Origin: Notamacropus eugenii
Taxonomy: Eukaryota; Chordata; Mammalia; Diprotodontia; Macropodidae
Direction: 5' to 3'
DNA: 64,000 bases
NCBI RefSeq assembly: GCF_028372415.1
Contig: NC_092872.1
Coordinates: forward strand, 392,544,853 to 392,608,852
The notes under the pieces were generated by a model that was not told where the DNA came from, ran no database searches, and worked only from the letters and a program-made list of their open reading frames with translations. The translations under genes and the position numbers were made by a program. Below are positions 33,005-44,252 of the stretch, piece by piece (the stretch's first letter is position 1; each line of letters opens with the position of its first letter).

Positions 33005-36000
33005 AAAGACACAGATAGTACTCATAACCCTGAATGTGATCTCTCCCATTAATAGGAAACAGATAGAAGAATGGATTAAAAACCATAATTCAACAATACG
33101 ATGTTACAAGGAACACATTTGAAATGGGGGAATGCACACAGGAGAAAGGTAAAAGGTTGGAGCAGAATACATTGTGCTTCAGGTGATGTAATAAAAGCTG
33201 GGGTTGCAATACTAATCTCAGACAAAGCAAAAGCAGAAATAAATCTAATCGAAAGAGATAAGGAAGGAAACAGTATTGCGCTAAATGGCACAATAGATAA
33301 TGAAGAAATATTGTTATTAAACATATATGCACCAAGTGGTCTAGCATCCAAATTCTTACAGGACAACTTGAGGGACTTACTGGAAGAAATAGACAGAAAA
33401 TTTGTACTGGTGGGAGAATTCAACCTCCCCCTCTCTGAAATGGATAAATCTACCCTCAAAGTAAAGAAGAAAGAAGGTAAGGAAGTGAATAAAACTCTGG
33501 ATAAGGTAGATACGAGAAATCTCTGGAGAGAATTGAATGGAGATAGAAAGGAATATACTTTGTCTCAGCAGTTCATGGCACACATAGAAAAACTAACCAT
33601 GTACTAGGGCATGAAAATCTCATAATCCAGTGCAGGAAGGCAGAAATTGTCATTGAATCCTTACCAGAACACAATGAAATAAAAATTGTATATAATAAAA
33701 GGTCAAGGAAAGATAGACCAAAAATCAATTGGAAACTAAATAATCTAATCCTAGAGAATAAGTGTGTTAAACAACTAACCACAGACACAACAACTTCATT
33801 TAAGAGAATGACAATGGTGAGAAAATCGATTAAAAGTTGTGGAATACCGCAAAAGCATTTCTTTGAGGAGGTTTTATATCATTGAATGCCTACATGAATT
33901 AAATGGAGAAAGAAGAGATCAATGAATTGGGCATGCAGCTGAAAAAGTTAGAAGAAGAATAAATAGAAAATACTCAAGTAAATATCAAATTAGAAATACT
34001 GAAAACCAAAAGAGAGATTAATAAAATTGAAATTAAGAAAACTATAGAAAAATTAATAAAACTAAGAATTGGATTTATGGAAAAACCCATAAAATTGTTA
34101 ACACTTTAGTCAATTTGATTTAAAAAAACAAAGTAGAAAATCAAATGATCAATATCAAAAATGAAAAGGGTGACTTCACCCCAAAGAAGAGGAAATTGAA
34201 GCAATAATTAAAAATGTCTTTGTCCAGCTGTATGCCCATAAATTCGACAATCTACATGAGATGGATGAATATTTTAAAAATATAAATTGCCCAGATTAAC
34301 AGAAGAGGAAGTTGAATACTTAAATAACTGCATCTCAGAAAAAGAAAATTTAATGGTCTATCAATGCAATCCCTAGGAAAAAATCTCCAGAGCCAGGTGA
34401 ATTTTCAAGAGAATTCTATCAAACATTTAAAGAACAGTTAATTCCAAGATCATATAGACTATCTGGGAACACTGTAGGAGAAGAAGTCCTACCAAATTCT
34501 TTTTATGATGCAAATATGGTTCTGATACATAAACTAGGAAGAGCAAAAACGGATAAAGAAAATTATAGACCAATTTATCCAATGAATATTGATGTGAAAT
34601 TTTTAAATAAGATATTAGCAAAAAGAATACAGAAAATTATCTCGAGAATAATAGGTTATGATCATTTAGGATTTAAACCTAGAATGCAGGACTGGTTCAC
34701 TATTAGAAAAACTGTCAGCATTATTATCATACCAACAACAAAACTAACAGAAAATAAATGATTATCTCAATATATGCAGTAAAAGTTTTTGAAAATATAC
34801 AACATTATTTCCTATTGTAAACACTGGAGGGCATAGGAATAAATGGAACTTTCCATTTAAAAATGACTGGTATCTACCTAAAATAATCACCAAGAATTGT
34901 ATGCAATAGGCATAACATAGAAGCATTTCCAGTGAGATGAGGAGTGAAACAGTGATGTCCATTATCACCACTGTTATTCAATATGACACTACAATTGTTA
35001 GCTACAGCAATAAAAGAACTAAAAGAATTTGAAGGAATTAGAATAGTCAAAGAAGAAACTAAATTGTCGCTCTTTACAGATTATATGATGATATACTTAG
35101 AGAATCCCAGAAAATCAAATAAAAAACTACTCAAAATAATAAACAACTCTGACAAAGTTGCAGGTTTCAAAATAAACCCAGATAAATCATCTACGATTCT
35201 GTATATTACTAACAAATCCCAACAGCAAGAGGTAGATAGAGAAATCCCATTTAAAACTACCATAGACACTATGAAATATCTGGGAGTCTGTCTGCTGAAA
35301 CAATCCCAGGGAGTATATGAACACAATTACAAAGCACTTTTCACCCAAATCAGATCTAAGTAAGTGGAAAAGCATCAGTTACTCATGGGTAGGCTGAACT
35401 AGTACAATAAAAATGACAATTCTACCTAAAGTTAAATGCTTATTCAGTGCCATATAAAACAAATTCCTAGATAATTATTTACTAGAATTAGAAAAAAATA
35501 TCAAAAATCATCAGGAAGAACAAAAGGTCCAGAAGATCAAGGGAACGAATGAAAAAAAATGCTAGGGAAGATTGTATACTCCTAACAGATCTTCAATGAT
35601 ATTGTGAAGCAGCAATCATCAAAACAACTTGGTATTGACTAAGGAATAGAGAAGTAGGCCAGTGCAATATGTAAGGTCCCCAAGACACAGTAGTTAATGA
35701 ATATAGCAATCTACTACATGATAAAACCAAGGACCTCAGCTTCTGGGAGAAGAACTCCCTTTTTGACTAAAACTTCTGGGAATACTGGATAACAGTGTGG
35801 TGGATACTGAGCATAAACCAATTCCTGACACAATCCACAAGAATAGAGTTCAAATAAATACATGATCTAGGTATAAAGACTAACATTGTAAAAAAATTAA
35901 GGGAGAAGGCAGAGTGTATTTATCAGAATTATGGAGAATAGAGGAATTTTTGAACAAATAGGAGACAAAGAACATTATGAAGTACAAAATGAATAACTTT

Positions 36001-36640
36001 AATTACAATAAATTGAAAAGTTTTTGCATGAACAAACACAATGCAACCAAGATTAGGAGGGAAGCAGAAAACTGGGAAAAATTTGTGTCTGTGATAAAGG
36101 CTTCATTTCTAAATATATAGAGAGAACTGAGTTAAATTTACAGGAATACAATTCATTCCCCATTGATAAATGATCAAAGGATATGAATCAGCAGTTTTGA
36201 GAAGAAGGAATTAAAGTTATCTATAGTCATGGGGAAAATGCTCTAAATTACTATTGATTAGAGAGATGCAAATCAAAACAACTCTGAGGTATCACATCAC
36301 ATCTATCAGATTGGCTAACATGACAAAAGACAAAGATGATAAAAGTTGAAGAAAATGTGGCAGAGTTGGAACACTAATTCATTGTTGGTGGAGCTGTGAA
36401 GTGATCCAACCATTCTGGAGAGCAATTTGGAACTATGCCCAAAGGGCTACAAACATATGCATACCCTTTGACCAAGTAATATTGCTTCTAGGACTGTATC
36501 CCAAAGAGATCATAAAAATGGGAAAGGGTCCCACAAGTACAAAAATATTTAGAGCACTTCTCTTCGTGGTGACCAAAACCTGGAAATCAAGGGAATCTCA
36601 ATCAATTGGGGATGGGTGAACAAGTTGTGGTATATTAATG
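33005..36640 (+). pseudogene. L1 ORF2 pseudogene (endonuclease plus reverse transcriptase)
   Basis: A 168-codon open stretch (33101-33607) covers the endonuclease core: AGVAILISDKAKAEINLIER, then LLNIYAPSGLASKFLQ. The catalytic GDFN is changed to GEFN (about 33412-33424). Reverse-transcriptase blocks follow: [13 protein letters not shown] (about 34660-34700) and the palm. The active-site box is FTDY at 35072-35083 instead of FADD, so the second catalytic aspartate is lost. A 126-codon open piece follows (34983-35363), and the C-terminal FDQVILLLGLYPKE motif lies at about 36467-36510. Stops and frameshifts are frequent. Confidence 0.85.
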
Positions 36641-36662
36641 TAATGGGATTCAGGGCAGAGGC

Positions 36663-36672
36663 AAGATGGCAG
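36663..36672 (+). promoter_or_regulatory. YY1-like site near the copy C 5' end
   Basis: AAGATGGCAG lies about 15 bases from the inferred 5' end, in the same place as in copy A. Confidence 0.5.
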
Positions 36673-37473
36673 AGTAGAAAGATGCACATACTCTGACCCT
36701 TTCTCCACAGCCCATAAAATACCTGTAAAGAATGATGCTCAACAAGTTCTAGAGCAGCAGAAGCCACAGAACAATGCAGTGGAGGAGTTTTCCAGCCCAG
36801 GGTGACTTGGAAGGCCAACGGGAAAAGTCTGTCACACCAGACACATAGCAGAGCACAGCCCAACCTTGCCCACGTGCCACCAGGAGGAACAGGACCAGAG
36901 CATGCCTCAGGGGTGGCATCCTCAGCAGAAACTGGTTCTCAGATCCCTCAATCCACAGTACCAAAGGCAGCTTCAAAGGTGAGTAAGAGGGATTTTTCAC
37001 CTTGTTGACAAGGGAGCATGATACCCCCCCCCCACCCCCAGTTCTGGCTCCAGGTGGCAGAAGCAGCAGAGGCAGCAGCAGCACTAGACTACAGTGTCTG
37101 CAGGGGAAGTGGGAGGCAGCAACCAGCATTCCTTTTAGAAGCCCTCAGCCTACAGTTCCTGGGGGAATTGAACAGCTCATCTGAAAATCAACCCTAAGTG
37201 GCAGCCTGGTCTGGGAAACCTTCCCATAAAGCCCCTAGGAAAATTGAGCAACTGATCTGAATCTTACCCTTGAGTGCTGGTGTGGCAGAATTGGAGGCAA
37301 TCATGGAGAGAGAATTCTACTACTCGCAGATACTGAGCACAAAAGTGTCTGGTTGTTCCCAGACCAGTGCACTGCCTTGACTGTGACACCTTGGAGGAAT
37401 TGAGATCTTACAGGTCCCCCAAATATACCCTACTATTGACAAAGGACCAACAGTCAAGTAACTGGTTGGGAAA

Positions 37474-38571
37474 ATGCCCCCAAAACGGAAAAAATAAGAT
37501 TATAGAAGGTTACTTTCTTGGTGAACAGGTATTTTCTTTCATCTTTGCAATGAGGAAGAACAATGCTTACCATCAGGGGAAGACATAAAAGTCAAGGCTT
37601 CTGCATCCCAAACTTCAAAATAAATGCACAATGAGCTCAGGTTATGGAAGAGGTCAAAAATGATTTTGAAAATCAAGTAAGAGAGGTGGAGGAAAAATTG
37701 GGAAGAGAAAGCAAAGCGATGTAAGAAAATCATGAAAAGGCAGTCAAAAGCTTGCTAAAAGAGACCCAAAAAAATGCTCAAGAAAATAACACCTTTAAAA
37801 ATCGACTAACTCAGTTGGAAAAAGAAGTCCAAAAAGCCAATGAGTAGAAGAATGTTTAAAAAGTACAATTAGCCCAATGGAAAAGAAGTTTCAAAACCTC
37901 ACTGAAGAAAATAGTTCTTTTAAAATTAGAATGGAAAAGATGGAAGCTAATGACTTCCTGAGAAACCAAGATATTACAAAATAAAAGCAAAAGAAGGAAA
38001 AAATGTAAAATAATATGAAATATCTCATTGGAAGAACAACTGAACTGGAAAATAGATTGAGTAGCGACAATTTAAAAATTATAGGACTACATGAAAGCCA
38101 TGATCAAAAAAAAGAGCTTAGGCATCATCTTTCATGAAATTATCGAGGAAAACTGCCATGATATTCTAGAACCAGAGGGCAAAACAAATGTTGAAAGAAT
38201 CCACTGATCACCTCCTGAAAGAGATCCAAAAAGAGAAAGTCCTAGGAACACTGTACCCAAATTCTAGAGTTCCCAGGTCAAGGAGAAAATGTTGTAAGCA
38301 GCCAGAAAGAAACAATTCGAGTACTGTGGAAATACAATCAGGATAATACAAGATCTAACAGTTTCTAAATTAAAAGGATCAGAGAGAATGGAAGATGATA
38401 TTCCAGAAGTCAAAGTAACTAGGATCAAAGCCAAGAATAACCTACCCAGAAAAACTGAGGAGAATACTTCAGGGATAAAAATAATCATTCAATGAAATAG
38501 AAGACTTTCTAGCATTCTTGATGAAAAGTACAGAGCTGAAAAGAAAATTTGACTTTCAAACACAACAATCA
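37474..38571 (+). pseudogene. ORF1 of copy C
   Basis: It starts MPPKRKK at 37474 and carries the shared GYFLGEQVF motif, a coiled coil with several stops, an RRM-like region, the HxSPPERDPKRE-type block (about 38200-38235), and the C-terminal region ending at ...RKFDFQTQQS. The codon homologous to the TGA of other copies lies in a locally shifted segment and cannot be scored. Confidence 0.75.
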
Positions 38572-39363
38572 GGTTGGAGCCAAGACAATGGAACAGAAAG
38601 ACACACATATGCAGGCTTTGCCCACACAGCTCATAAAATACCTGTAGAGAGGGACTCTTAACAAATTCTCGAGTAGCAGAAGTAGAGAACAACAGAGTGG
38701 AGGAGATTTCCAGCCCAGGGGGACCTGGAAGGCCCAAGGGAACCGTTTATTGCTCAGACACGGAGCAGAGCCCAGTCCAGCCTTGGCCGTGTGACATGGC
38801 GTGGCTCTGAGAGGAGGACACCTCGGGCACAGAATCTCTAGTCGCAGCAGCAGCAGAAGGTTCACAGATCCCTCAACCCACAGGAGCCAAAGGTCAGTGA
38901 CAGGGTTTTTTCAGCTGGTCAGGAAGAGAGAAGGGCCTTCCCATAGCTCCAGCCTCAGGCAGTAGTGGCAGAGGCCACACCAGGAAGGCAGCAGCAGTTC
39001 CCACCACAGCCTCTACAGAAACCTTCATCCACTGTTGAATTGTACAAACCCTGGGGACACTGAGGAGCTGATTATTACCTCAGCCCTGTGTAGAGGTTCT
39101 GAGGGAGCTGATCTTTATCTTACACTGAATGGCAGCCCTGCCCACGCAGCTTATCTGAAAATCAGTGGCCAGCTGGCAGAACTGGAGGCCAGGTGGCTGT
39201 GGAGAGGAAACTGCTAAGATTCTGGGAACAAAAATCCCCCTCTGATCCCAGACCAGTGTACGCCCTTGATTGTGCCACCTTGGAGGAACTGAGATCTTAC
39301 AAATTCCCAGAGTATACCGTACTCTTGACAAAGGACCCAAAAATCGAGTAACTGGTTGGGAAA

Positions 39364-40447
39364 ATGCTCAAAAAATGGAAAAAAATAAAACAATAGAAGG
39401 TTACTTTCTTGGTGAACAGATATCTTCTCCCATCCCTTCAGATGAGGAGGAGTAATGCTTACCATCGGAAAAGACATAAAAGTCAAGGCTTCTATATCTC
39501 AAACAACCAAAATAAATATTCAATGGGCTCAGGCCATGGAAGAGCTTGAAAAGGATTTTGAAAATCAAGTTAGAGAGGTGGAGGAAAAATTGGGAAGAGA
39601 AATGAGAGAGATGCAAGAAAAGCATGAAAAGTCAGTCAACAACTTGTTAAAGGACACCCAAAAAATTCTGAAGAAAATAACACTTTTAGAAATAGGCTAA
39701 CTCAATTGGCAAAAGAGGTTCAAAAAGCCAATGAGGAGAAGAATGCTTTCAAAAGCAGAATTAGCCAAATGGAAAAGGAGGGTCAAAAGCTCACTGAAGA
39801 AAATAGTTCTTTCAAAATTAGAATGGAACAGATGGAGGCTAATGACTTGATGAGAAACCAAGAAATAACAAAACAAAACCAAAAGAATGAAAAAATGGAA
39901 GATCATGTGAAATATCTCACTGGAAAAACGACTGACCTGGAGAATAGATCCAGGAGAGACAATTTAAAAGGTATGGTACTACCTGAAAGCCTTAATCAAA
40001 AAACGAGCCTAGGCATCATCTTTCATGAAATTATCAAGGAAAACTGCCTTGATATTCTAGAACCAGAGGGAAAAAACATTGAAATAATCCACTTATCACC
40101 TCCTGAAAGAGATCCAAAAAGAGAAACTCCTAGGAATATTGTGGCCAAATTCCAGAGTTCCCTGATCAGGGAGAAAATACAGCAAGCAGCTAGAAAGAAA
40201 CAATTCAAGTATTGTGGAAATACAATCAGGATAACACAAGATCTAGCCGCTTCTACATTAAGGGACTGAAGGACATGGAATATGATATTCCAGAAGTCAA
40301 AGGAACTAAGACTAAAACCAAGAATCACCTACCCAGTAAAACTGAGTATAATACTTCAGGGGAAAAAAATGGTCTTTCAATGAAATACAGGACATTTGAA
40401 CATTCTTAAAGAGCTTAAAAGAAAATTTGACTTTCAAACACAAGAAT
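39364..40447 (+). pseudogene. ORF1 of HAL1 copy D
   Basis: It starts MLKKWKKIKQ at 39364 (usual MPKK changed) with GYFLGEQIS. The coiled coil is open in pieces at 39455-39700 and from 39706. A 187-codon frame (39706-40269) covers coil, RRM-like region (DLENRSRRDNLKGMVLPES) and C-terminal domain to STLRD. It then stops at TGA 40267-40269, the same codon as in copy A. Downstream sequence is open further but gains a one-base insertion in an A-run near 40365. Confidence 0.82.
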
Positions 40448-40585
40448 CAAGAGAAACATGAAAAGGTAAACAGGATAGAAAAATCATAAAGTACTTACTA
40501 AAGTTGAACTATTTACATTCTTACATGGAAAAACAGTATTTGTAACTCTTGAAACTTTTTTCAGTATCTGGGTAGTTGGTGGGAT

Positions 40586-40635
40586 TACACTCACACACAC
40601 ACAAAGACACACACACACTCAGACACACACACAGA
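40586..40635 (+). repeat. CA microsatellite in HAL1 copy D
   Basis: (AC)n with CACTCAGACAC interruptions, at the shared 3' UTR position. Confidence 0.85.
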
Positions 40636-41458
40636 GCACAGGGTGAATTGCATAAGATGGGATTATATCTTTAAAAAAATGAAATTAAGTGGTGAGAGAG
40701 AAATATGTTGGGAAGAGAAAGCGAGAAATGGAATGGGGCAAATTATCTCTCATAAAAGAGACAAGTAAAAGACTTTTCAGTGGAGGGAAAAAGGGGGGAG
40801 GTGAGAGAAAAAAACATGAACTTTACTCTCATCACATTCGACTAAAGGAAGGAATAAAATGCACACTCATTTTGGTATGAAAACCTATCTTACAATACAG
40901 GAAAGTGGGGGAGAAGGGGATAAGCAGGGTGGAGGGATGATGGAAGGGAGGGCATTGGGAGGAGGGAGCAATGTGAAGTGAACACTCTTGGGGAGGGACA
41001 GGATCAAAAGAGAGAATAGAAGCAATGGGGGGCAGGATAGAATGGAAAGAAATATAGTTAGTCTTATGCAACATGACTATTATGGAAGTCATTTGCAAAA
41101 CTACACAGATATGGCCTATACTGAATTGCTTGCCTTCCCAAAGAGAATGGGTGGGGAGGAAGGGATGAAGAGAATTTGGAACTCAACGTTATAGGAACAA
41201 CTACTTGTTCCTTGTTCTTGCTACTAGAAAATAAGAAATACAGGTAATGGGGTACAGAAAGTTATCTGGCCCTACAGGACAAAAGAGAAGATGGGTACAA
41301 GGGAAGGGAGGGATGATAGAAAAGAGAGCAGATTGGTGATAGGGGCAATCAGAATGCTTGGTGTTTTGGGGTGGGGGAAGGGACAAATGGGGAGAAAATT
41401 TGGAACCCAAAATTTTGTGAAAACAAATGTTAAAAGTTAAATAAAAAATTAAAAAAAA

Positions 41459-42007
41459 TAAAAGAAAGGCATTAGCTTCAGGCTACGTAATTGAATTCAC
41501 CTGGTTTGCCTTCAACTGAACATTCACTGAATTCTTATAAATGTTTATGGCACTGTATTAGAATCATGAGAGTATAAAGGCTTTAGATTAAACATTTTCC
41601 CTGTTGTCAAGTAAATTCCATGAACAAAGGATAAACAAAATCACGGTATGTTTAATGGGATTTATATGCCAATTATTTCTTAATTTTAAAATATCCAATA
41701 TAAAAAACTAGGCAAAAATTGATATGCTAAGAATTGATTATTCTTGAAGGACTTTTCATTTTATAGAAAAGATTCACCATAATTTTCCTTCCTATAGTCA
41801 ATTCCATCAACAGAGTATTTAAAATAGGTGTTAATTTCTCAAAAAATATCATTCTCATGTAATTTTGAAGAAATGTATCTTCTGTGTACATGCAAACACA
41901 CAAAATCTAGCTATCATTTATTAATTCATTAGTGTTTTTGTTTAACTACTGCTCCCACAGAACTTTGAAATATTCAAAATTCCTTGCATATTTTTCTCAT
42001 TTAAGAC
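41459..42007. other. No gene; unassigned AT-rich DNA
   Basis: No clear element, reading frame or RNA gene is seen. Confidence 0.5.
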
Positions 42008-42168
42008 TCAGAACAGCTTTGAGGTCAGTGCTGCAAATACTACCCTGATTTTATGCATGAGAAATCTGGGAGGTTAAATGAATTTTCTGTGGTTTAGGAC
42101 ATTTCAGATTCAAAATTTGAACACAGGTCTTCTTGACTCCAGGAGCAAAATTCTGTCATCTGCATCTG
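42008..42168 (-). mobile_element. MIR-type CORE-SINE, antisense
   Basis: Plus-strand blocks GAGGTCAGTGCTGCAAATACTACCCTGATTTTATGCATGAGAAA, then GGTTAAATGAATTTTCTGTGG and GAACACAGGTCTTCTTGACTCCAGG, follow the order of an antisense MIR. Diverged. Confidence 0.65.
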
Positions 42169-43080
42169 AATGAGTCTCAAGATAATGACAGACTGAAAAA
42201 TTGACTTATCTATAAGAGGATAAAATTTAATACAGGTAAATATGATAAAAATATGTAATATAATTCAACAATAAAGAACATTTTCCAAATTAGTAGTTTG
42301 CCTCTAAGGATTTGGAAGCCTGAATGAAATGTGAGCTCAATATAAGATATTTGTGTCAAGGGGGCTTACTGACTGGGAGTGTTTCTTTGGCCAGAGAGAT
42401 TCTGGAATGACACTAAGGAGCCCTCCCAGCTAAAACCCAAAAGTTGGCACTTCCCTCTCTGATATACCACTTCTGAAAGGAAAAGACACATGAGCAACAG
42501 GAAAAAAAATAACTGCTGAGAGGATTTGGCAGCTGAAAAGATTAAGAAAATTTAAGCCATGCCCTGGATTTCAAGAGATCTGGATCTGTGAACCTGAAGG
42601 CAACACTGACCAAAGACTAATTAAAATAAACAAATGAGTGAGGTTTTGTATGCTATGACCTGGAAAAATTTCTGACCCACAAAATACACCAATAATAAGG
42701 CAGCTGTCTGGAGGCCCCTTAGAGTGGGAGACTCCAAAGGGGAAAATCAAGGTAATCAGGCCAAACTGAAATTGGTGTTCACATCATTGGGACAAATAAA
42801 TGATCAATTGACTGGACTATTGAAAACATGATGGAAGCTATTACAACTTCCTCCTAGATATTTTTGAATTCCCAGGGTCTTTTTAATGATTGAGGAAAGG
42901 ATGAAATTGTGACCAAATTCACTGAAATTGCAATGGCCAGAACAAGATAAATCTGTAAGAAAAGCAAGCAACTGCCTACAGCTTACTAGTAGAAGACTCC
43001 AAGCCCATCAAAATTCTCCCTCATTTACCTTTAAATCTATTGTGTTGAGGCACTGTAACTTCCAGGAGTAGTAAGTTAAT
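42169..43080. other. No gene; unassigned DNA
   Basis: The sequence at 42,310-42,900 has several GC-richer blocks and could be an unrecognised repeat. There is no supported coding region. Confidence 0.4.
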
Positions 43081-43423
43081 TGATGAAAACATTTGCCCAG
43101 AGTACAGAGTTTATGAAGGGGAATAATGTAAAATTAAGCTAGATAGTAGGTTGGAGTTAGATCATAGTGCTCCAGGGTTTGTATATTATTGTTGAAGGTT
43201 TTCAAGCAGGAAAATCACATAAAACATATATTTCAACAAGCTTATTTTGGCATTTATGTGGAAGATGGATTTTAAGAGAGACACACTAACACACATGATA
43301 CTCCATCCTGAGGAAGGTTGGTTGCCCCATGCTGAACCCTAATCATCCAAGAGACAATGAATCAATAGCATTCATTAACCACTTATAATGTGCCAGTCAC
43401 AGTTCTAAACTGGAAAATCTAAA
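43081..43423 (-). mobile_element. L2 fragments, antisense, at the provirus insertion site
   Basis: 43361-43423 resembles the antisense L2 3' end (ATTCATTAACCACTTATAATGTGCCAGTCAC). 43190-43275 resembles an antisense internal L2 block (AAGCTTATTTTGGCATTTATGTGGAAGATGGATTTTAAGAGAG). The provirus begins at 43424 inside this sequence. The internal block is less certain than the 3' end. Confidence 0.5.
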
Positions 43424-44066
43424 TGTAATACCTCCTCTAAAGGCTGAATGGTAAATCTAAAAGTTCTTCCATATTTCAGTGTAGGCCCTGAACACAGGCT
43501 CTTGTGTCTGCCAGGTGAACCCAGATCTTGAAGACATGAAAAATCCTACACAGACACAGAACATCTGCTGCCTTGAGAACCTAGCCAGTTCTCTAAGGAC
43601 AAACATTAGGCATGTACTCCATCACGAGGTTTAGCTACCCTCTTGATGGACAATATAGAGGGTAGTTGGCAATTAGCCTCTTTGTTGGCAGTCAGCCTTC
43701 TTTGTTTGGAAGTGTTTATTAGGTCTCTGTTCTGAGGAGAACTTTGGAATCTCACCTATGGAGAGGAAGCTCTGCCTGGGATCCCTTGCTCCCAATCCAG
43801 ACCCTGAAAGCTGTATCCCAGGATTCCCCAGTTTAGAAAATTCAGGAGTTGCTGCCTCCCTGGACTGGTGATGTTTTTCTATTTTATGTCTATATTAGTA
43901 TTGCCATAATTGTATTAGTATTAGGATTTATTAGTTATTGCTGCTGCTGTTCTAAACTCTGTGTGCATTTGCCTTTTCCATAAATTAATAAAATATCTAG
44001 CTTCTTCTTCTCGAGTGTGTCTTATTGTATGTGTGAATTCAAACGGTACATTTCCTTAATCATACA
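43424..44066 (+). mobile_element. 5' LTR of the provirus
   Basis: A 643-bp block beginning TGTAATACC and ending ATCATACA. The segment from AAGGCTGAATGG (about 43441) to GCTGTATCCCAGGA (about 43824) recurs in the 3' LTR. An AATAAA polyadenylation signal lies at 43987-43992, leaving about 75 bases of R/U5 after it. The exact 5' edge is uncertain by some bases because the two LTRs differ there. Confidence 0.78.
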
Positions 44067-44070
44067 TTTT

Positions 44071-44085
44071 TGGCATCACAAACAG
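44071..44085 (+). promoter_or_regulatory. Primer-binding-site-like sequence
   Basis: TGGCATCACAAACAG begins four bases after the LTR's CA end, where a tRNA primer site is expected. It resembles a CpG-decayed TGGC...AACAG primer site of the lysine-tRNA type, but with a one-base length difference. The tRNA assignment is therefore tentative. Confidence 0.5.
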
Positions 44086-44243
44086 TATTTGCTGTACAAT
44101 ATACCATCTCTGAAGAAGAATTTGACAAATGAAGTATGTGAACAAGATATCCTGGGCTGGGAAGATTTGCCCTGCTCCTCGGTGGCAAAAGGACAGGACT
44201 CTGTGAAGACTGGGGTAGTAGACTTAAAACTGCAGAGCTCTTA

Positions 44244-44252
44244 CAGGTAAGT
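44244..44252 (+). promoter_or_regulatory. Splice donor in the proviral leader
   Basis: CAG|GTAAGT, a perfect match to the mammalian donor consensus, lies about 160 bases after the primer-binding-like site. Retroviruses use a leader donor of this kind to make env mRNA. The matching acceptor candidate TTTCTCTTCCAG ends at 46435. Confidence 0.6.

Larger units (their letters stand above)
32048..36646 (+). mobile_element. L1 LINE, sense, truncated at both ends
   Basis: It starts abruptly in the ORF1 C-terminal domain at 32048, right after antisense HAL1 sequence. It continues through a spacer with TA/GATA repeats (32356-32535) and a strongly purine-rich tract (32800-33010), then ORF2 (about 33005-36640). 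It stops at about 36646, some 500 bases before the normal 3' end (compare 6690), where the next ORF1 unit begins. No poly(A) or TSD was found at either edge. Confidence 0.82.
36647..38571 (+). mobile_element. HAL1/L1 5' unit, copy C, 3'-truncated
   Basis: A 5' UTR starts at about 36647 with the YY1-like AAGATGGCAG, followed by ORF1 from 37474. Sequence similar to the other copies ends at 38571 just before the ORF1 stop, where another 5' UTR begins. Without its 3' part it cannot be told whether this was a HAL1 or a full L1. No A-tail or TSD is present at the 38571 edge. Confidence 0.75.
38572..41458 (+). mobile_element. HAL1-like element, copy D
   Basis: A complete structural unit: 5' UTR (38572-39363), ORF1 (39364-about 40447), CA repeat (about 40589-40632), purine-rich 3' UTR, and an A-rich end with AATAAA near 41440-41458. 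Its 5' edge abuts the truncated ORF1 of copy C, and its 3' edge abuts unrelated DNA (GGCATTAGCTTCAGGC). No matching TSD was found. The YY1-like site is damaged (AAGACAATGG). Confidence 0.8.

Noticed and set aside
44017..44250. 77-codon frame after the provirus primer-binding-like site as gag start
   Set aside because: It starts within U5, has no Gag motif, and stops in the splice donor.
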